Origin: Auanema rhodensis
Taxonomy: Eukaryota > Nematoda > Chromadorea > Rhabditida > Rhabditidae
Assembly (NCBI GenBank): GCA_964057225.1
Contig: CAXKVF010000073.1
Span: 744,001 to 808,000, forward strand
Length of the DNA stretch: 64,000 nucleotides
Direction: 5' to 3'
Shown: positions 1-12,400 of the stretch, one piece after another
Layout of the letters: the number at the start of each line of letters is the position of its first letter
Position numbering within the stretch: position 1 is the stretch's first letter
Translations under genes and position numbers: made by a program
Notes under the pieces: generated by a model
What the model was told of the DNA's origin: nothing
What the model saw: the letters and a program-made list of their open reading frames with translations, nothing else
The model's database searches: none

Positions 1-16
1 CACGTAAATTTCAAAG

Positions 17-31
17 TCATGGTTACCATGA
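17..31. other. 15-nt dyad symmetry in each monomer (offsets 17-31)
   Basis: Shown for the first monomer: TCATGGTTACCATGA is a perfect inverted repeat of seven bases around a single central T. It recurs in every monomer at offsets 17-31. In class H monomers (31C) the outermost pair is lost, leaving a 13-nt dyad. The only core change I found is TGGTTTCC at about 57216. The near-invariance suggests either a protein-binding or structural constraint, or simply recent homogenisation. Confidence 0.85.
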
Positions 32-43
32 AGCAATATCAAT

Positions 44-57
44 AAAAATTTGTTTTT
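44..57. other. A-tract/T-tract block (offsets 44-57)
   Basis: AAAAATTTGTTTTT forms adjacent A- and T-tracts once per 176 bp. Such tracts bend DNA and affect nucleosome placement, so one per repeat could phase nucleosomes along the array. The 44C allele shortens the A-tract in a group of monomers found only between about 2.8 and 25 kb. Confidence 0.6.
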
Positions 58-109
58 AGACTAATATGGACATGGGGAATCTAATTTCGAAAACCGCATC
101 TCTTTATCT

Positions 110-119
110 TTCACGTGAA
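110..119. other. Palindromic E-box/G-box TTCACGTGAA in each monomer (offsets 110-119)
   Basis: This is a perfect 10-bp palindrome with a CACGTG core, the consensus site of bHLH proteins and of plant bZIP (G-box) proteins. It is present in nearly all monomers; I found breaks only in the units at 9500 and 47692 (CACGTTAAG). Binding is not shown by the sequence. Confidence 0.8.
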
Positions 120-133
120 GCGAGTTACATACC

Positions 134-149
134 ATGTGCACATCACGTG
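134..149. other. Paired palindromes GTGCAC and CACGTG (offsets 134-149)
   Basis: In 135T monomers ATGTGCACAT (134-143) is a perfect 10-bp palindrome; in the common 135A monomers only GTGCAC remains. It overlaps ATCACGTG (142-149), which fits the budding-yeast CDEI consensus RTCACRTG. Alleles 139T, 146A, 149T and 149C alter these sites in subsets of monomers. Any similarity of role to CDEI is inference, because the motif is short. Confidence 0.7.
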
Positions 150-528
150 TACATTTAATTAGCATAAATTAAAGTTCACGTAAATTTCAAAGTCATGGTT
201 ACCATGAAGCAATATCAATAAAAATTTGTTTTTAGACTAATATGGACATGGGGAATCTAATTTCGAAAACCGCATCTCTTTATCTTTCACGTGAAGCGAG
301 TTACATACCATGTGCACATCACGTGTACATTTAATTAGCATAAATTAAAGTTCACGTAAATTTCAAAGTCATGGTTACCATGAACCAATATCAATAAAAA
401 TTTGTTTTTAGACTAATATGGACATGGGGAATCTAATTTTGAAAACCGCATCTCTTTATCTTTCACGTGAAGCGAGTTACATACCAAGTGCACATCACGT
501 GTACATTTAATTAGCATAAATTAAAGTT

Positions 529-3500
529 CACGTAAATTTCAAAGTCATGGTTACCATGAAGCAATATCAATAAAAATTTGTTTTTAGACTAATATGGACA
601 TGGGGAATCTAATTTTGAAAACCGCATCTCTTTATCTTTCACGTGAAGCGAGTTACATACCATGTGCACATCACGTGTACATTTAATTAGCATAAATTGA
701 AGTTCACGTAAATTTCAAAGTCATGGTTACCATGAAGCAATATCAATAAAAATTTGTTTTTAGACTAATATGGACATGGGGAATCTAATTTCGAAAACCG
801 CATCTCTTTATCTTTCACGTGAAGCGAGTTACATACCATGTGCACATCACGTGTACATTTAATTAGCATAAATTAAAGTTCACGTAAATTTCAAAGTCAT
901 GGTTACCATGAAGCAATATCAATAAAAATTTGTTTTTAGACTAATATGGACATGGGGAATCTAATTTCGAAAACCGCATCTCTTTATCTTTCACGTGAAG
1001 CGAGTTACATACCATGTGCACATCACGTGTACATTTAATTAGCATAAATTAAAGTTCACGTAAATTTCAAAGTCATGGTTACCATGAACCAATATCAATA
1101 AAAATTTGTTTTTAGACTAATATGGACATGGGGAATCTAATTTTGAAAACCGCATCTCTTTATCTTTCACGTGAAGCGAGTTACATACCAAGTGCACATC
1201 ACGTGTACATTTAATTAGCATAAATTAAAGTTCACGTAAATTTCAAAGTCATGGTTACCATGAAGCAATATCAATAAAAATTTGTTTTTAGACTAATATG
1301 GACATGGGGAATCTAATTTCGAAAACCGCATCTCTTTATCTTTCACGTGAAGCGAGTTACATACCATGTGCACATCACGTGTACATTTAATTAGCATAAA
1401 TTAAAGTTCACGTAAATTTCAAAGTCATGGTTACCATGAACCAATATCAATAAAAATTTGTTTTTAGACTAATATGGACATGGGGAATCTAATTTTGAAA
1501 ACCGCATCTCTTTATCTTTCACGTGAAGCGAGTTACATACCAAGTGCACATCACGTGTACATTTAATTAGCATAAATTAAAGTTCACGTAAATTTCAAAG
1601 TCATGGTTACCATGCACCAATATCAATAAAAATTTGTTTTTAGACTAATATAGACATGGGGAATCTAATTTTGAAAACCGCATCTCTTTATCTTTCACGT
1701 GAAGCGAGTTACATACCAAGTGCACATCACGTGTACATTTAATTAGCATAAATTAAAGTTCACGTAAATTTCAAAGTCATGGTTACCATGAACCAATATC
1801 AATAAAAATTTGTTTTTAGACTAATATGGACATGGGGAATCTAATTTTGAAAACCGCATCTCTTTATCTTTCACGTGAAGCGAGTTACATACCAAGTGCA
1901 CATCACGTGTACATTTAATTAGCATAAATTAAAGTTCACGTAAATTTCAAAGTCATGGTTACCATGAAGCAATATCAATAAAAATTTGTTTTTAGACTAA
2001 TATGGACATGGGGAATCTAATTTTGAAAACCGCATCTCTTTATCTTTCACGTGAAGCGAGTTACATACCAAGTGCACATCACGTGTACATTTAATTAGCA
2101 TAAATTAAAGTTCACGTAAATTTCAAAGTCATGGTTACCATGCACCAATATCAATAAAAATTTGTTTTTAGACTAATATGGACATGGGGAATCTAATTTT
2201 GAAAACCGCATCTCTTTATCTTTCACGTGAAGCGAGTTACATACCAAGTGCACATCACGTGTACATTTAATTAGCATAAATTAAAGTTCACGTAAATTTC
2301 AAAGTCATGGTTACCATGAACCAATATCAATAAAAATTTGTTTTTAGACTAATATGGACATGGGGAATCTAATTTTGAAAACCGCATCTCTTCATCTTTC
2401 ACGTGAAGCGAGTTACATACCAAGTGCACATCACGTGTACATTTAATTAGCATAAATTAAAGTTCACGTAAATTTCAAAGTCATGGTTACCATGCACCAA
2501 TATCAATAAAAATTTGTTTTTAGACTAATATGGACATGGGGAATCTAATTTTGAAAACCGCATCTCTTCATCTTTCACGTGAAGCGAGTTACATACCAAG
2601 TGCACATCACGTGTACATTTAATTAGCATAAATTAAAGTTCACGTAAATTTCAAAGTCATGGTTACCATGAACCAATATCAATAAAAATTTGTTTTTAGA
2701 CTAATATGGACATGGGGAATCTAATTTTGAAAACCGCATCTCTTTTTCTTTCACGTGAAGCGAGTTACATACCAAGTGCACATCACGTGTACATTTAATT
2801 AGCATAAATTAAAGTTCACGTAAATTTCAAAGTCATGGTTACCATGCACCAATATCAATCAAAATTTGTTTTTAGACTAATATGGACATGGGGAATCTAA
2901 TTTTGAAAACCGCATCTCTTTTTCTTTCACGTGAAGCGAGTTACATATCAAGTGCACATCACGTGTACATTTAATTAGCATAAATTAAAGTTCACGTAAA
3001 TTTCAAAGTCATGGTTACCATGCACCAATATCAATCAAAATTTGTTTTTAGACTAATATGGACATGGGGAATCTAATTTTGAAAACCGCATCTCTTTATC
3101 TTTCACGTGAAGCGAGTTACATACCAAGTGCACATCACGTGTACAATTAATTAGCATAAATTAAAGTTCACGTAAATTTCAAAGTCATGGTTACCATGAA
3201 GCAATATCAATAAAAATTTGTTTTTAGACTAATATGGACATGGGGAATCTAATTTTGAAAACCGCATCTCTTTATCTTTCACGTGAAGCGAGTTACATAC
3301 CAAGTGCACATCACGTGTACATTTAATTAGCATAAATTAAAGTTCACGTAAATTTCAAAGTCATGGTTACCATGCACCAATATCAATCAAAATTTGTTTT
3401 TAGACTAATATGGACATGGGGAATCTAATTTTGAAAACCGCATCTCTTTATCTTTCACGTGAAGCGAGTTACATACCAAGTGCACATCACGTGTACAATT

Positions 3501-4928
3501 AATTAGCATAAATTAAAGTTCACGTAAATTTCAAAGTCATGGTTACCATGCACCAATATCAATCAAAATTTGTTTTTAGACTAATATGGACATGGGGAAT
3601 CTAATTTTGAAAACCGCATCTCTTTATCTTTCACGTGAAGCGAGTTACATACCAAGTGCACATCACGTGTACATTTAATTAGCATAAATTAAAGTTCACG
3701 TAAATTTCAAAGTCATGGTTACCATGAAGCAATATCAATAAAAATTTGTTTTTAGACTAATATGGACATGGGGAATCTAATTTTGAAAACCACATCTCTT
3801 TATCTTTCACGTGAAGCGAGTTACATACCAAGTGCACATCACGTGTACATTTAATTAGCATAAATTAAAGTTCACGTAAATTTCAAAGTCATGGTTACCA
3901 TGCACCAATATCAATAAAAATTTGTTTTTAGACTAATATGGACATGGGGAATCTAATTTTGAAAACCGCATCTCTTTATCTTTCACGTGAAGCGAGTTAC
4001 ATACCAAGTGCACATCACGTGTACATTTAATTAGCATAAATTAAAGTTCACGTAAATTTCAAAGTCATGGTTACCATGAACCAATATCAATAAAAATTTG
4101 TTTTTAGACTAATATGGACATGGGGAATCTAATTTTGAAAACCGCATCTCTTCATCTTTCACGTGAAGCGAGTTACATACCAAGTGCACATCACGTGTAC
4201 ATTTAATTAGCATAAATTAAAGTTCACGTAAATTTCAAAGTCATGGTTACCATGCACCAATATCAATAAAAATTTGTTTTTAGACTAATATGGACATGGG
4301 GAATCTAATTTTGAAAACCGCATCTCTTCATCTTTCACGTGAAGCGAGTTACATACCAAGTGCACATCACGTGTACATTTAATTAGCATAAATTAAAGTT
4401 CACGTAAATTTCAAAGTCATGGTTACCATGAACCAATATCAATAAAAATTTGTTTTTAGACTAATATGGACATGGGGAATCTAATTTTGAAAACCGCATC
4501 TCTTCATCTTTCACGTGAAGCGAGTTACATACCAAGTGCACATCACGTGTACATTTAATTAGCATAAATTAAAGTTCACGTAAATTTCAAAGTCATGGTT
4601 ACCATGCACCAATATCAATAAAAATTTGTTTTTAGACTAATATGGACATGGGGAATCTAATTTTGAAAACGGCATCTCTTTTTCTTTCACGTGAAGCGAG
4701 TTACATACCAAGTGCACATCACGTGTACATTTAATTAGCATAAATTAAAGTTCACGTAAATTTCAAAGTCATGGTTACCATGCACCAATATCAATCAAAA
4801 TTTGTTTTTAGACTAATATGGACATGGGGAATCTAATTTTGAAAACCGCATCTCTTTATCTTTCACGTGAAGCGAGTTACATACCAAGTGCACATCACGT
4901 GTACATTTAATTAGCATAAATTAAAGTT
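529..4928 (+). repeat. 25-monomer block, copy 1 of a ~4.5-kb tandem duplication
   Basis: Monomers at 529 to 4753 show an ordered series of variants that is repeated directly downstream. Markers in order are: 171G at 529; CpG-retaining class G units at 705, 881 and 1233; an H unit with 68A at 1585; 105C units at 2289 and 2465; a 44C/106T/132T unit at 2817; a 44C/154A unit at 2993; 96A at 3697; 105C units at 4049-4576; and a 95G/106T unit at 4577. Each marker has a counterpart 25-27 monomers downstream, so the match is a segmental duplication of the array and not independent mutation. Confidence 0.85.
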
Positions 4929-7900
4929 CACGTAAATTTCAAAGTCATGGTTACCATGAAGCAATATCAATAAAAATTTGTTTTTAGACTAATATGGACA
5001 TGGGGAATCTAATTTTGAAAACCGCATCTCTTTATCTTTCACGTGAAGCGAGTTACATACCATGTGCACATCACGTGTACATTTAATTAGCATAAATTGA
5101 AGTTCACGTAAATTTCAAAGTCATGGTTACCATGAAGCAATATCAATAAAAATTTGTTTTTAGACTAATATGGACATGGGGAATCTAATTTCGATATTAT
5201 CTTTATCTTTCACGTGAAGCGAGTTACATACCATGTGCACATCACGTGTACATTTAATTAGCATAAATTAAAGTTCACGTAAATTTCAAAGTCATGGTTA
5301 CCATGAAGCAATATCAATAAAAATTTGTTTTTAGACTAATATGGACATGGGGAATCTAATTTCGAAAACCGCATCTCTTTATCTTTCACGTGAAGCGAGT
5401 TACATACCATGTGCACATCACGTGTACATTTAATTAGCATAAATTAAAGTTCACGTAAATTTCAAAGTCATGGTTACCATGAACCAATATCAATAAAAAT
5501 TTGTTTTTAGACTAATATGGACATGGGGAATCTAATTTTGAAAACCGCATCTCTTTATCTTTCACGTGAAGCGAGTTACATACCAAGTGCACATCACGTG
5601 TACATTTAATTAGCATAAATTAAAGTTCACGTAAATTTCAAAGTCATGGTTACCATGAAGCAATATCAATAAAAATTTGTTTTTAGACTAATATGGACAT
5701 GGGGAATCTAATTTCGAAAACCGCATCTCTTTATCTTTCACGTGAAGCGAGTTACATACCATGTGCACATCACGTGTACATTTAATTAGCATAAATTAAA
5801 GTTCACGTAAATTTCAAAGTCATGGTTACCATGAACCAATATCAATAAAAATTTGTTTTTAGACTAATATGGACATGGGGAATCTAATTTTGAAAACCGC
5901 ATCTCTTTATCTTTCACGTGAAGCGAGTTACATACCAAGTGCACATCACGTGTACATTTAATTAGCATAAATTAAAGTTCACGTAAATTTCAAAGTCATG
6001 GTTACCATGCACCAATATCAATAAAAATTTGTTTTTAGACTAATATGGACATGGGGAATCTAATTTTGAAAACCGCATCTCTTTATCTTTCACGTGAAGC
6101 GAGTTACATACCAAGTGCACATCACGTGTACATTTAATTAGCATAAATTAAAGTTCACGTAAATTTCAAAGTCATGGTTACCATGCACCAATATCAATAA
6201 AAATTTGTTTTTAGACTAATATAGACATGGGGAATCTAATTTTGAAAACCGCATCTCTTTATCTTTCACGTGAAGCGAGTTACATACCAAGTGCACATCA
6301 CGTGTACATTTAATTAGCATAAATTAAAGTTCACGTAAATTTCAAAGTCATGGTTACCATGAACCAATATCAATAAAAATTTGTTTTTAGACTAATATGG
6401 ACATGGGGAATCTAATTTTGAAAACCGCATCTCTTTATCTTTCACGTGAAGCGAGTTACATACCAAGTGCACATCACGTGTACATTTAATTAGCATAAAT
6501 TAAAGTTCACGTAAATTTCAAAGTCATGGTTACCATGAAGCAATATCAATAAAAATTTGTTTTTAGACTAATATGGACATGGGGAATCTAATTTTGAAAA
6601 CCGCATCTCTTTATCTTTCACGTGAAGCGAGTTACATACCAAGTGCACATCACGTGTACATTTAATTAGCATAAATTAAAGTTCACGTAAATTTCAAAGT
6701 CATGGTTACCATGCACCAATATCAATAAAAATTTGTTTTTAGACTAATATGGACATGGGGAATCTAATTTTGAAAACCGCATCTCTTTATCTTTCACGTG
6801 AAGCGAGTTACATACCAAGTGCACATCACGTGTACATTTAATTAGCATAAATTAAAGTTCACGTAAATTTCAAAGTCATGGTTACCATGAACCAATATCA
6901 ATAAAAATTTGTTTTTAGACTAATATGGACATGGGGAATCTAATTTTGAAAACCGCATCTCTTCATCTTTCACGTGAAGCGAGTTACATACCAAGTGCAC
7001 ATCACGTGTACATTTAATTAGCATAAATTAAAGTTCACGTAAATTTCAAAGTCATGGTTACCATGCACCAATATCAATAAAAATTTGTTTTTAGACTAAT
7101 ATGGACATGGGGAATCTAATTTTGAAAACCGCATCTCTTCATCTTTCACGTGAAGCGAGTTACATACCAAGTGCACATCACGTGTACATTTAATTAGCAT
7201 AAATTAAAGTTCACGTAAATTTCAAAGTCATGGTTACCATGAACCAATATCAATAAAAATTTGTTTTTAGACTAATATGGACATGGGGAATCTAATTTTG
7301 AAAACCGCATCTCTTTATCTTTCACGTGAAGCGAGTTACATACCAAGTGCACATCACGTGTACATTTAATTAGCATAAATTAAAGTTCACGTAAATTTCA
7401 AAGTCATGGTTACCATGAACTAATATCAATAAAAATTTGTTTTTAGACTAATATGGACATGGGGAATCTAATTTTGAAAACCGCATCTCTTTTTCTTTCA
7501 CGTGAAGCGAGTTACATACCAAGTGCACATCACGTGTACATTTAATTAGCATAAATTAAAGTTCACGTAAATTTCAAAGTCATGGTTACCATGCACCAAT
7601 ATCAATCAAAATTTGTTTTTAGACTAATATGGACATGGGGAATCTAATTTTGAAAACCGCATCTCTTTTTCTTTCACGTGAAGCGAGTTACATATCAAGT
7701 GCACATCACGTGTACATTTAATTAGCATAAATTAAAGTTCACGTAAATTTCAAAGTCATGGTTACCATGCACCAATATCAATCAAAATTTGTTTTTAGAC
7801 TAATATGGACATGGGGAATCTAATTTTGAAAACCGCATCTCTTTATCTTTCACGTGAAGCGAGTTACATACCAAGTGCACATCACGTGTACAATTAATTA

Positions 7901-9499
7901 GCATAAATTAAAGTTCACGTAAATTTCAAAGTCATGGTTACCATGAAGCAATATCAATAAAAATTTGTTTTTAGACTAATATGGACATGGGGAATCTAAT
8001 TTTGAAAACCGCATCTCTTTATCTTTCACGTGAAGCGAGTTACATACCAAGTGCACATCACGTGTACATTTAATTAGCATAAATTAAAGTTCACGTAAAT
8101 TTCAAAGTCATGGTTACCATGCACCAATATCAATCAAAATTTGTTTTTAGACTAATATGGACATGGGGAATCTAATTTTGAAAACCGCATCTCTTTATCT
8201 TTCACGTGAAGCGAGTTACATACCAAGTGCACATCACGTGTACATTTAATTAGCATAAATTAAAGTTCACGTAAATTTCAAAGTCATGGTTACCATGAAG
8301 CAATATCAATAAAAATTTGTTTTTAGACTAATATGGACATGGGGAATCTAATTTTGAAAACCACATCTCTTTATCTTTCACGTGAAGCGAGTTACATACC
8401 AAGTGCACATCACGTGTACATTTAATTAGCATAAATTAAAGTTCACGTAAATTTCAAAGTCATGGTTACCATGCACCAATATCAATAAAAATTTGTTTTT
8501 AGACTAATATGGACATGGGGAATCTAATTTTGAAAACCGCATCTCTTTATCTTTCACGTGAAGCGAGTTACATACCAAGTGCACATCACGTGTACATTTA
8601 ATTAGCATAAATTAAAGTTCACGTAAATTTCAAAGTCATGGTTACCATGAACCAATATCAATAAAAATTTGTTTTTAGACTAATATGGACATGGGGAATC
8701 TAATTTTGAAAACCGCATCTCTTCATCTTTCACGTGAAGCGAGTTACATACCAAGTGCACATCACGTGTACATTTAATTAGCATAAATTAAAGTTCACGT
8801 AAATTTCAAAGTCATGGTTACCATGCACCAATATAAATAAAAATTTGTTTTTAGACTAATATGGACATGGGGAATCTAATTTTGAAAACCGCATCTCTTC
8901 ATCTTTCACGTGAAGCGAGTTACATACCAAGTGCACATCACGTGTACATTTAATTAGCATAAATTAAAGTTCACGTAAATTTCAAAGTCATGGTTACCAT
9001 GAACCAATATCAATAAAAATTTGTTTTTAGACTAATATGGACATGGGGAATCTAATTTTGAAAACCGCATCTCTTCATCTTTCACGTGAAGCGAGTTACA
9101 TACCAAGTGCACATCACGTGTACATTTAATTAGCATAAATTAAAGTTCACGTAAATTTCAAAGTCATGGTTACCATGCACCAATATCAATAAAAATTTGT
9201 TTTTAGACTAATATGGACATGGGGAATCTAATTTTGAAAACGGCATCTCTTTTTCTTTCACGTGAAGCGAGTTACATACCAAGTGCACATCACGTGTACA
9301 TTTAATTAGCATAAATTAAAGTTCACGTAAATTTCAAAGTCATGGTTACCATGCACCAATATCAATCAAAATTTGTTTTTAGACTAATATGGACATGGGG
9401 AATCTAATTTTGAAAACCGCATCTCTTTTTCTTTCACGTGAAGCGAGTTACATACCAAGTGCACATCACGTGTACATTTAATTAGCATAAATTAAAGTT
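4929..9499 (+). repeat. 26-monomer block, copy 2 of the ~4.5-kb tandem duplication
   Basis: This repeats the marker order of 529-4928: 171G at 4929; CpG-retaining G units at 5105, 5276 and 5628; H with 68A at 6156; 105C at 6860 and 7036; 44C/106T/132T at 7564; 44C/154A at 7740; 96A at 8268; 95G/106T at 9148. It differs by an extra H monomer at 5980, an extra monomer around 7212-7388, loss of one of the two H-44C units corresponding to 3345 and 3521, and the 5-bp shorter monomer at 5105. The gains and losses of whole monomers are what unequal exchange between copies would leave. Confidence 0.85.
5105..5275 (+). repeat. Only length-variant monomer (171 bp)
   Basis: In this unit the 11 bases AAACCGCATCT at offsets 91-101 are replaced by the six bases TATTAT (5195-5200), a net loss of 5 bp. 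All later monomers are shifted by 5 bp relative to the first thirty. The corresponding unit in the upstream duplicate (705-880) is intact, so the change followed the 529-9499 duplication or arose in the copied strand. It has not spread to any other monomer in the window. Confidence 0.95.
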
Positions 9500-12400
9500 C
9501 ACGTAAATTTCAAAGTCATGGTTACCATGCACCAATATCAATCAAAATTTGTTTTTAGACTAATATGGACATGGGGAATCTAATTTTGAAAACCGCATCT
9601 CTTTATCTTTCACGTTAAGCGAGTTACATACCAAGTGCACATCACGTGTACAATTAATTAGCATAAATTAAAGTTCACGTAAATTTCAAAGTCATGGTTA
9701 CCATGAAGCAATATCAATAAAAATTTGTTTTTAGACTAATATGGACATGGGGAATCTAATTTTGAAAACCGCATCTCTTTATCTTTCACGTGAAGCGAGT
9801 TACATACCAAGTGCACATCACGTGTACATTTAATTAGCATAAATTAAAGTTCACGTAAATTTCAAAGTCATGGTTACCATGCACCAATATCAATCAAAAT
9901 TTGTTTTTAGACTAATATGGACATGGGGAATCTAATTTTGAAAACCGCATCTCTTTATCTTTCACGTGAAGCGAGTTACATACCAAGTGCACATCACGTG
10001 TACAATTAATTAGCATAAATTAAAGTTCACGTAAATTTCAAAGTCATGGTTACCATGAAGCAATATCAATCAAAATTTGTTTTTAGACTAATATGGACAT
10101 GGGGAATCTAATTTTGAAAACCGCATCTCTTTATCTTTCACGTGAAGCGAGTTACATACCAAGTGCACATCACGTGTACATTTAATTAGCATAAATTAAA
10201 GTTCACGTAAATTTCAAAGTCATGGTTACCATGAACCAATATCAATAAAAATTTGTTTTTAGACTAATATGGACATGGGGAATCTAATTTTGAAAACCGC
10301 ATCTCTTCATCTTTCACGTGAAGCGAGTTACATACCAAGTGCACATCACGTGTACATTTAATTAGCATAAATTAAAGTTCACGTAAATTTCAAAGTCATG
10401 GTTACCATGCACCAATATCAATAAAAATTTGTTTTTAGACTAATATGGACATGGGGAATCTAATTTTGAAAACCGCATCTCTTCATCTTTCACGTGAAGC
10501 GAGTTACATACCAAGTGCACATCACGTGTACATTTAATTAGCATAAATTAAAGTTCACATAAATTTCAAAGTCATGGTTACCATGAACCAATATCAATAA
10601 AAATTTGTTTTTAGACTAATATGGACATGGGGAATCTAATTTTGAAAACCGCATCTCTTCATCTTTCACGTGAAGCGAGTTACATACCAAGTGCACATCA
10701 CGTGTACATTTAATTAGCATAAATTAAAGTTCACGTAAATTTCAAAGTCATGGTTACCATGCACCAATATCAATAAAAATTTGTTTTTAGACTAATATGG
10801 ACATGGGGAATCTAATTTTGAAAACCGCATCTCTTTTTCTTTCACGTGAAGCGAGTTACATACCAAGTGCACATCACGTGTACATTTAATTAGCATAAAT
10901 TAAAGTTCACGTAAATTTCAAAGTCATGGTTACCATGCACCAATATCAATCAAAATTTGTTTTTAGACTAATATGGACATGGGGAATCTAATTTTGAAAA
11001 CCGCATCTCTTTATCTTTCACGTGAAGCGAGTTACATACCAAGTGCACATCACGTGTACAATTAATTAGCATAAATTAAAGTTCACGTAAATTTCAAAGT
11101 CATGGTTACCATGAAGCAATATCAATAAAAATTTGTTTTTAGACTAATATGGACATGGGGAATCTAATTTTGAAAACCGCATCTTTTTATCTTTCACGTG
11201 AAGCGAGTTACATACCAAGTGCACATCACGTGTACATTTAATTAGCATAAATTAAAGTTCACGTAAATTTCAAAGTCATGGTTACCATGAAGCAATATCA
11301 ATAAAAATTTGTTTTTAGACTAATATGGACATGGGGAATCTAATTTTGAAAACCACATCTCTTTATCTTTCACGTGAAGCGAGTTACATACCAAGTGCAC
11401 ATCACGTGTACATTTAATTAGCATAAATTAAAGTTCACGTAAATTTCAAAGTCATGGTTACCATGAACCAATATCAATAAAAATTTGTTTTTAGACTAAT
11501 ATGGACATGGGGAATCTAATTTTGAAAACCGCATCTCTTTATCTTTCACGTGAAGCGAGTTACATACCAAGTGCACATCACGTGTACATTTAATTAGCAT
11601 AAATTAAAGTTCACGTAAATTTCAAAGTCATGGTTACCATGAACTAATATTAATAAAAATTTGTTTTTAGACTAATATGGACATGGGGAATCTAATTTTG
11701 AAAACCGCATCTCTTTATCTTTCACGTGAAGCGAGTTACATACCAAGTGCACATCACGTGTACATTTAATTAGCATAAATTAAAGTTCACGTAAATTTCA
11801 AAGTCATGGTTACCATGAACTAATATCAATAAAAATTTGTTTTTAGACTAATATGGACATGGGGAATCTAATTTTGAAAACCGCATCTCTTTATCTTTCA
11901 CGTGAAGCGAGTTACATACCAAGTGCACATCACGTGTACATTTAATTAGCATAAATTAAAGTTCACGTAAATTTCAAAGTCATGGTTACCATGAAGCAAT
12001 ATCAATAAAAATTTGTTTTTAGACTAATATGGACATGGGGAATCTAATTTTGAAAACCACATCTCTTTATCTTTCACGTGAAGCGAGTTACATACCAAGT
12101 GCACATCACGTGTACATTTAATTAGCATAAATTAAAGTTCACGTAAATTTCAAAGTCATGGTTACCATGAACCAATATCAATAAAAATTTGTTTTTAGAC
12201 TAATATGGACATGGGGAATCTAATTTTGAAAACCGCATCTCTTTATCTTTCACGTGAAGCGAGTTACATACCAAGTGCACATCACGTGTACATTTAATTA
12301 GCATAAATTAAAGTTCACGTAAATTTCAAAGTCATGGTTACCATGAACTAATATTAATAAAAATTTGTTTTTAGACTAATATGGACATGGGGAATCTAAT

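Larger units (their letters stand above)
1..528 (+). repeat. Three leading monomers (class G, G, C)
   Basis: These are three complete 176-bp monomers at 1, 177 and 353. The first two carry the 'CpG-retaining' allele at offset 88 (TTTCG) and the 135T allele that makes the palindrome ATGTGCACAT. The third has the common TTTTG and 135A alleles. They lie before the start of the 25-monomer duplication at 529. The array evidently continues to the left of the window. Confidence 0.9.

Noticed and set aside
86-102. Possible CENP-B box (TTTCG followed by CCG)
   Set aside because: The mammalian box needs TTCG, then A, then CGGG at fixed spacing. Here only the TTCG half is present in a few monomers; the CGGG half is missing, and most monomers have TTTTG.
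110-149. CACGTG boxes as gene promoters
   Set aside because: There is no downstream gene, and the motif repeats every 176 bp over 64 kb. Any role would be in array chromatin or non-coding transcription, not a gene promoter.
18-153. tRNA or other small structured RNA gene derived from the monomer
   Set aside because: I could not fold a cloverleaf or find A/B box promoter sequences; the inverted repeats are short and isolated.
5191-5205. Insertion-sequence or transposon scar at the odd monomer
   Set aside because: Only an 11-to-6 base replacement is present, with no inserted element, terminal repeats or target-site duplication.
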